DNA of 9,561 nucleotides, taken from assembly GCA_964526785.1 (NCBI GenBank), contig CAZGMJ010000116.1, positions 1-9,561 on the forward strand. The letters are read 5' to 3'. The position numbers were made by a program, and so were the translations under genes. Below, piece after piece: positions 5,438 through 9,561 of this stretch. The stretch comes from CAZGMJ01 sp964526785. Lineage in GTDB: Bacteria; Planctomycetota; Phycisphaerae; Sedimentisphaerales; Anaerobacaceae. The notes below the pieces were generated by a model. The model was given only the letters and a program-made list of their open reading frames with translations. It had not been told where the DNA came from and ran no database searches. Within the stretch, counting starts at the first letter, position 1; each line of letters opens with the position of its first letter.

Positions 5438-7384
5438 ATGCTGCGATCTATGTTCCTGGTCATGAGTATTCTCGTTCGTGCAACCCTTGCGGCACCGGCG
5501 GATGTCAATCTACCGGGCCGGCTCCAGCTCGGTTCGCTGGTCTATCAAGCCTCGATGGGCAACGCCGAGAGTGTCAAAGGATGGCGTATGGAAGGTCCGG
5601 GCGAGGTGTCCTTTAAGGATGGCTGGATGCACATGCACTCGCCGGACGAGGAGATGCATCACGTTTTCTGGTGTCCGCAGCGACTTCCCGCTAGCTTCGT
5701 TGCCCGGTGGCAGGCCCGGAACATGGAAACCGATGCGGGTTTATGCATCGTATTCTTTGCCGCCGCGGGTTTGAACGATCAAAGCATCTTCAGTGACGAA
5801 CTTCCCGAGCGCAACGGAAATTTCCAACAATATACCAAAGGACAAATCCGCTGCTACCACACCTCGTACTATGCCAATGCCGCTCACAATCCCGATCGCC
5901 GGCAAACGAACCTGCGCAAGAATCCCGGCTTTCATTTGGTTAAGGAAGGCGAGGAAGGCATCCCGACAAAGTCGGAGGAAACTCATACAATCACATTGGC
6001 CAAGGTTGGCCCCCATATTCGCCTGTGGGTGGACAATCGCAAGGTCATCGACTGGACCGATGCAGGAAACGTAGGCGGCCAACCGCACGGCGATGGGTAT
6101 ATCGGTTTTCGGCAGATGAAATGGACGCATTTTCGCTATCGCAATTTCCGCGTTTGGTCGGTTGCCGATGGAAGAGACTCCACGTCAAACACACGAGCGA
6201 ATGATCTCTCATTGCCGGGGCGAGGCCGGTGCCGCAAGGTAACAAACGACCTTGAAGGTGCGTATCATCAGTACTTTGCTGTGCCTGCCTGGAACGCCGA
6301 CGGATCAAGATTGCTCGTTGTGAGGAAACGCAACGGCCGGAAGAAGGCGTGGATCATGGATGACAGAGGGGGCGGTGAATATGGCAAGCCCAAAGAACTG
6401 CCGCTCGACGTATTCTACTTCTTCCTGCAGTGGGACGCGAAGGATCCCCGCCTGCTGTACTACACGGTCACGCATCGTTCCGCAGGAGAAACAAAGCTGT
6501 TCGCATTCGACGTCCAGCAATGGAACGTCGCCCATGCCGGCAAGCCGCTTATTGTACTGCGGCACGGAACCGATCGCAGCCAAATCCCACAACTCTATCC
6601 TCCGCACCCCGACGGTGCCCACATCCTGCTTGGCCCGCGCCAGGCGGGCAGCGGAGATATCTGTATCTTCAATTTGGAGACGCCGCAGGCGCCAATCTAT
6701 CGTATCCCGCTTCATTCGCTCAAGCACCTGCATTCCGGCGAGGGATACAACGCTGGAGATGATTACACCTATTTCGACGAACCCGGACGAGCGGCCCACC
6801 GCATCCGCTTCACGCATCATGCCGATCTTTCCATGTGGATAACCGAAGAGAACCGCGACTCCATGAAAGGTCGAAAACACACATGGATTGTCTATCCCCA
6901 AGATCGAACGGTTGCACTGCTGGACGACAAAGGCGGTCATTTCGATTTTAATCCCGACGGGACGCGGATGGCTTACATGAGCAACCTTGCAACAATGAAA
7001 TCGCCGGATCGGACCGGGGTGCTCTTCCAACGCAGGCTGTCCGACCGCTCATGGGAACTGGAGCACGTAATCGACGGCATGGCCGGGTGGACGCACTTGC
7101 ACTGGTCGCCCAATCCGAAACGCAACTGGATTGCGGCCGACGCGAAAAAGGTGAAAGGTCCTTGCAGACGGTGGAATGACAAGCTTGTACTTATAGCACC
7201 GGACGAAGACTATAGGGTCACCGCTCTCTGCCAGATCCGGAGTTCCTTCAACTCGCAAGCTACACACGGACATCCAACCTTTTCGTTCCAGGCCGACAAG
7301 ATCGTCTTCAACTCAGATTACGGAAACCCGCCCGGCGTGCCGGATGCCTACGTTATGCGTATCCCCATGCATGACATTCCTTGA
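5438..7384 (+). CDS. Secreted DUF1961 domain fused to a PL22-like (oligogalacturonate-lyase-like) beta-propeller
   Basis: Predicted 648 residues. GAGGA (5429-5433) precedes the ATG by 4 bases. Residues 1-19 form a short signal peptide (cleavage after ATLA). Residues about 45-245 are a DUF1961 domain (concanavalin-like sandwich): AGLCIVFFAAAG, NGNFQQYTKGQIRCYHTSYY, RRQTNLRKNPGFHLVKEGEE, IRLWVDNRKVIDWTD, GYIGFRQMKWTHFRYRNFRV. Residues about 265-648 are a beta-propeller that I can align from memory with Dickeya/Yersinia oligogalacturonate lyase (PL22). YHQYFAVPAWNADGSRLLVV matches its first blade. HFDFNPDGTRMAYMS places His501 at the proposed catalytic histidine. WTHLHWSP places His553, and SQATHGHPTF places Gln607, His610 and His612, at the manganese ligands. 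A catalytic-site Arg of Ogl aligns with Ser465 (LSMW), a substitution that could change substrate or activity. Known PL22 enzymes are stand-alone and cytoplasmic, whereas this one is exported and carries an extra lectin-like domain. It lies 20 bases upstream of the PL1-like gene and is likely co-translated with it. The fold is well supported and lyase activity is inferred. Confidence 0.8.
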   Translation: MLRSMFLVMSILVRATLAAPADVNLPGRLQLGSLVYQASMGNAESVKGWRMEGPGEVSFKDGWMHMHSPDEEMHHVFWCPQRLPASFVARWQARNMETDAGLCIVFFAAAGLNDQSIFSDELPERNGNFQQYTKGQIRCYHTSYYANAAHNPDRRQTNLRKNPGFHLVKEGEEGIPTKSEETHTITLAKVGPHIRLWVDNRKVIDWTDAGNVGGQPHGDGYIGFRQMKWTHFRYRNFRVWSVADGRDSTSNTRANDLSLPGRGRCRKVTNDLEGAYHQYFAVPAWNADGSRLLVVRKRNGRKKAWIMDDRGGGEYGKPKELPLDVFYFFLQWDAKDPRLLYYTVTHRSAGETKLFAFDVQQWNVAHAGKPLIVLRHGTDRSQIPQLYPPHPDGAHILLGPRQAGSGDICIFNLETPQAPIYRIPLHSLKHLHSGEGYNAGDDYTYFDEPGRAAHRIRFTHHADLSMWITEENRDSMKGRKHTWIVYPQDRTVALLDDKGGHFDFNPDGTRMAYMSNLATMKSPDRTGVLFQRRLSDRSWELEHVIDGMAGWTHLHWSPNPKRNWIAADAKKVKGPCRRWNDKLVLIAPDEDYRVTALCQIRSSFNSQATHGHPTFSFQADKIVFNSDYGNPPGVPDAYVMRIPMHDIP

Positions 7385-7393
7385 TTTTGCATC

Positions 7394-7398
7394 GGAGG
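7394..7398 (+). promoter_or_regulatory. Ribosome binding site deciding the start of the PL1-like gene
   Basis: GGAGG lies 6 bases before the ATG at 7405. The longer reading frame starts with a TTG at 7381 that overlaps the stop of the preceding gene, has no Shine-Dalgarno sequence at a suitable distance, and would add eight residues in front of a proper signal peptide. The ATG at 7405 is chosen. Confidence 0.75.
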
Positions 7399-7404
7399 GG
7401 CTGC

Positions 7405-9198
7405 ATGCCACATTATGTACGGATACTTCCTATTACGATCGGGGCCATCACGGCTGCAATCGTCTGTGCTTCATCGGTCGGATCTGAAGCGAGCCGACCC
7501 GCGTATAGCCTTCTGAACACCATGCTCGAAAACACAGATGGCCGAGCAGAGATTGTGCATGTCTCGAATCTCCACGCCGAAGGGCGGGGTTCTTTCGCTG
7601 AGGCTATCTCCACGGGCTCCAATAACGTCACTCGAATTGTCGTATTCGACGTCTCAGGCGAAATCGTGTTGCCGAAGGTCAACTACAACATCCGTGACCG
7701 CATCTCGACGGCTCGAAAGAACCTCTGGATTGCCGGCCAAACGGCCCCGGCGCCGGCAAGTGGAAGCGGGCGAGGCATCACGTTGCGAGGCCGTCTCCAA
7801 CATCGGCAAGGCCCGTTTGCTGTCGAGCACGTTCGCATCCGTCCGGTTGATGGACGCGGGATATTCGATCATCGCAATGAGGACGGCCGTGGCCTGCTGT
7901 TCGGTCCCAACCGGCACTCCAACGGCGGCCGTGGCGGACCCGTCGGTTTCGTTCTTTGGCGCAATGTCTCTGTCGAATGGACGCAGGACGTGATCGGCGC
8001 CATCGGATCGTCCACGGCCAGGGGACCCAACATTCCTTATGCCGAGAATGTATGCGTCGACAACTGTCTCTTTGCCGAACCGCTCAACTGGAAGATAGCC
8101 GACCAGGCCGGTGACTACGACGACGGTCATTCCTACGGCCTCAACGTGCGCGGCGCGGCCTTCCGTGTGCTGATCCGGGGTACCTTGCACGCCTCCGCGT
8201 TCAATCGAACGCCGCAATTCAGCCAGTGTTCCTCCGGAATGGCGGTCAACAACTATACGTTCAACTTCGGCTTTCATCAAAGTAGCGGACGCAACTGGTT
8301 TCACCCGATGAACTTCAACCCGAAGTCGCTCCTGACGACGCGTGGCAGGGCCTACTTCGCCGATCCAGGGGACCTGCCGCCGGGCCGCCAGGGCATTCGC
8401 GTCGGCGCCGTGGGCAACTACGCCGAAGGCGGCAATCGCACGGATTTATCCGCAACATACGAATGGCTGAACCCTTTTCACATCAATCGGACCGACGAAC
8501 CGCCCTACGCCGGGCAGATCGAGTATTATGACCGCGGCAATTATTTCAGCACGCACTACGATATGAATGGAGTCCCAGGTCTCGGTTGGAATCAGGTGAA
8601 TTGTTCAGGGCCTTACGACAAGCCCGTGGTCGACGTGCCTTGTGCCTGCCCGATCTTCACTCGGGACCCGCATCGCATCTTGGACGAACCGCCCTTTGCA
8701 CTCACGTCCACACTCTACACGGCGGGAAAGGCACGCGAGCATTGCCTGCGCTTCGCGGGTGCCTGGCCGGCGGCTCGGGACGAGACCGATGCGCGGATTA
8801 TCGCTCAGGTGCGCGCCAAGACACACTCGGCCGTTGGGGCCTCTGTCGAATCGGACACGCCGGTTGCTTCAACTACAGACAGACCGCCGGAGATACCCCA
8901 CGACCCCGGTGATGGCATCGCCTGCGGACGCGATCACCCACTGCTGCAAGTCGAATCCAACGGACTGACGAAGCTCGAAAACTGGCTGGTCGAACGACAC
9001 CTCGCAGCCGGTGGCTGTCCTGATACGGTCTGCGATGCGCCCGAGTGGCTCACGCACAACAACGCAGGCCCGAAGAATCGCAGGGGCGTGCAAGGTAAAA
9101 GCCACGAACCCATCGGCCGCAACGATGGGCGTAGCCGAGGCGCTGCCGGATCAGCGGTGGATGAAGCGTCAAAAGATATCTGCGGCACTGTTCATTAA
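7405..9198 (+). CDS. Secreted PL1-like pectate-lyase-family protein
   Basis: Predicted 597 residues with a signal peptide at 1-29 (hydrophobic ITIGAITAAIVCASSVG, cleavage near SEA). The core (about 49-475) follows the PL1 beta-helix pattern of Bacteroidota/PVC pectate lyases: IVHVSNLHAEGRGSFAEAIS, RIVVFDVSGEIVLP, NLWIAGQTAPAP, GITLRG, then 'NVSVEWTQDVIGAIG', 'NVCVDNCLFAE', 'GHSYGLNV' (241-248) and 'FNRTPQF' (266-272). Pectate lyases abstract the C5 proton with an Arg, and Arg268 in N-R-x-P aligns with the usual R-N-P-R position. Asp195 fits the calcium-binding W-x-x-D site, but the common following Glu is absent. The typical opening motif FPGAEG-x-G is also missing, replaced by YSLLNTMLENTDGRAE. 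'DARIIAQVRAKT' (462-473) is the usual end of the catalytic part. 'DGIACGRDHPLLQVESNG' and 'LTKLENWL' resemble a worn version of the 'DGMPDAWE...GYTNLENYL' tail. Residues after about 537 are rich in Gly, Arg and Ser and match nothing, possibly the result of a frameshift. Substrate is probably a galacturonan, but the missing motifs lower certainty. Confidence 0.75.
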   Translation: MPHYVRILPITIGAITAAIVCASSVGSEASRPAYSLLNTMLENTDGRAEIVHVSNLHAEGRGSFAEAISTGSNNVTRIVVFDVSGEIVLPKVNYNIRDRISTARKNLWIAGQTAPAPASGSGRGITLRGRLQHRQGPFAVEHVRIRPVDGRGIFDHRNEDGRGLLFGPNRHSNGGRGGPVGFVLWRNVSVEWTQDVIGAIGSSTARGPNIPYAENVCVDNCLFAEPLNWKIADQAGDYDDGHSYGLNVRGAAFRVLIRGTLHASAFNRTPQFSQCSSGMAVNNYTFNFGFHQSSGRNWFHPMNFNPKSLLTTRGRAYFADPGDLPPGRQGIRVGAVGNYAEGGNRTDLSATYEWLNPFHINRTDEPPYAGQIEYYDRGNYFSTHYDMNGVPGLGWNQVNCSGPYDKPVVDVPCACPIFTRDPHRILDEPPFALTSTLYTAGKAREHCLRFAGAWPAARDETDARIIAQVRAKTHSAVGASVESDTPVASTTDRPPEIPHDPGDGIACGRDHPLLQVESNGLTKLENWLVERHLAAGGCPDTVCDAPEWLTHNNAGPKNRRGVQGKSHEPIGRNDGRSRGAAGSAVDEASKDICGTVH

Positions 9199-9230
9199 CG
9201 GCATTGTTGAATACTTGGAGACAGCAGAAC

Positions 9231-9407
9231 ATGATGAAGAGCATAATTGCAATAGCCTGCATTGTGGCTGCGATCCTATTCATTGGGATGAATAACAACA
9301 GCGCATTCGGCGGCAATGATCCGGCCGACCCAAAGCCCGCAAGCGTGCAACGAGAACCTTCGTTTGCCTACTGCGCGGCTTCGGCTTCGCTCCGGCCAGC
9401 ATCATAA
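9231..9407 (+). CDS. 58-residue ORF with a signal peptide, probably the stub of a truncated exported protein
   Basis: Starts ATG ATG at 9231/9234 with GGAG (9217-9220) 10 bases upstream, 32 bases after the PL1-like gene. It encodes KSIIAIACIVAAILFIGM, a clear signal-peptide or membrane segment with cleavage possible after NSAFG, then NDPADPKPASVQREPS and an Ala/Ser-rich end that looks like non-genuine coding sequence, stopping at 9405-9407. It could be the start of the next enzyme in the operon, cut off by a deletion or frameshift, or a small secreted peptide. The frame from 9204 is longer but lacks a good start. It resembles the 5172 stub in build (signal peptide, then early stop), though not in sequence. 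Confidence 0.4.
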   Translation: MMKSIIAIACIVAAILFIGMNNNSAFGGNDPADPKPASVQREPSFAYCAASASLRPAS

Positions 9408-9561
9408 GCCCTGGTATAGCAACTGTTAATCTTTGTGCAACAAAGACTTACAAAGCAGGTCGCAGGACTTGTTGGACAATCTATCTTGCGGGCATATCGC
9501 CAGTTTGGCACCAGCGGACGAAAGAACCGGCAACAGACAGGCTCTACCTAGCCGCCGCACC
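9408..9561. other. End of window with no recognisable gene
   Basis: The only structure seen is a short hairpin, TCTTTGT-GCA-ACAAAGA (9430-9446), with a 7-bp A/T-rich stem and no T-run, so it is not a convincing terminator. From about 9471 one frame is open to the window end (LDNLSCGHIASLAPADERTG...), but it has no start and no similarity I recognise. Confidence 0.4.

Noticed and set aside
6305..7030. 241-codon minus-strand frame
   Set aside because: Antisense to the PL22-like propeller, whose motifs in the sense frame are unmistakable.
7654..8304. 216-codon minus-strand frame
   Set aside because: Antisense to the PL1-like core. No signal, start context or family resemblance.
9011..9295. 94-codon plus-strand frame overlapping the end of the PL1-like gene, with a plausible helix (SAALFINGIVEYLETAEH)
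   Set aside because: No start context or known family, and it overlaps both the PL1-like tail and the next stub. It might be the true frame of a decayed segment, but I cannot support it.
9430..9446. Hairpin TCTTTGT-GCA-ACAAAGA as a terminator
   Set aside because: Weak A/T-rich stem and no following T-run.
1..9561. CRISPR arrays, tRNA or rRNA genes, riboswitches, complete insertion sequences
   Set aside because: I saw no regularly spaced direct repeats, no cloverleaf-like or ribosomal sequence, no recognisable riboswitch motif and no transposase ORF on either strand.

Overview
The window looks like part of a chromosomal polysaccharide-degradation locus. The likely host is a Gram-negative environmental bacterium of the PVC type (Planctomycetota, Lentisphaerota or a relative such as Hydrogenedentota). 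The reasons are the combination of a DUF5060 glycosidase-like protein, a DUF1961 protein, a PL1-type pectate-lyase-like protein and a secreted parallel beta-helix protein, all with Sec signal peptides and none with a SusC/SusD pair. This taxonomic call is inference from gene content, and no phylogenetic marker is present.

Layout: 1-234 holds no recognisable gene, only two small inverted repeats and a plausible sigma70-type promoter (199-227). Positions 235-608 are the wreck of a type II toxin-antitoxin module: the first codons of a BrnT-like toxin, the N-terminal half of a CopG/RHH-type antitoxin, a 71-bp element with 9-bp perfect inverted ends, and the decayed C-terminal part of an antitoxin. 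Four large + strand genes follow, all encoding exported proteins: a parallel beta-helix protein (630-2495), a DUF5060 TIM-barrel glycosidase-like protein (2886-5156), a DUF1961 module fused to a PL22-like seven-bladed propeller (5438-7384), and a PL1-like pectate-lyase-like protein (7405-9198). Between them lie debris and stubs. A frameshifted copy of the Ig-like domain that begins the DUF5060 protein sits at 2582-2831. Two 58-codon ORFs, at 5172-5348 and 9231-9407, carry signal peptides but almost no mature protein.

Function: the enzymes are probably exported together to attack a uronate-containing polysaccharide. Pectin or a rhamnogalacturonan-like glycan is the simplest guess, because a PL1-like fold and a PL22-like (oligogalacturonate lyase) propeller occur side by side. 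The beta-helix protein may be another lyase or a glycan-binding protein, and the DUF5060 protein would act as a glycoside hydrolase. The propeller half keeps equivalents of the four metal ligands and the proposed catalytic histidine of oligogalacturonate lyase, although known PL22 enzymes are stand-alone cytoplasmic proteins. It is exported and fused here, and this is the most interesting gene in the window. The second theme is decay and reshuffling: almost every intergenic gap contains gene fragments.
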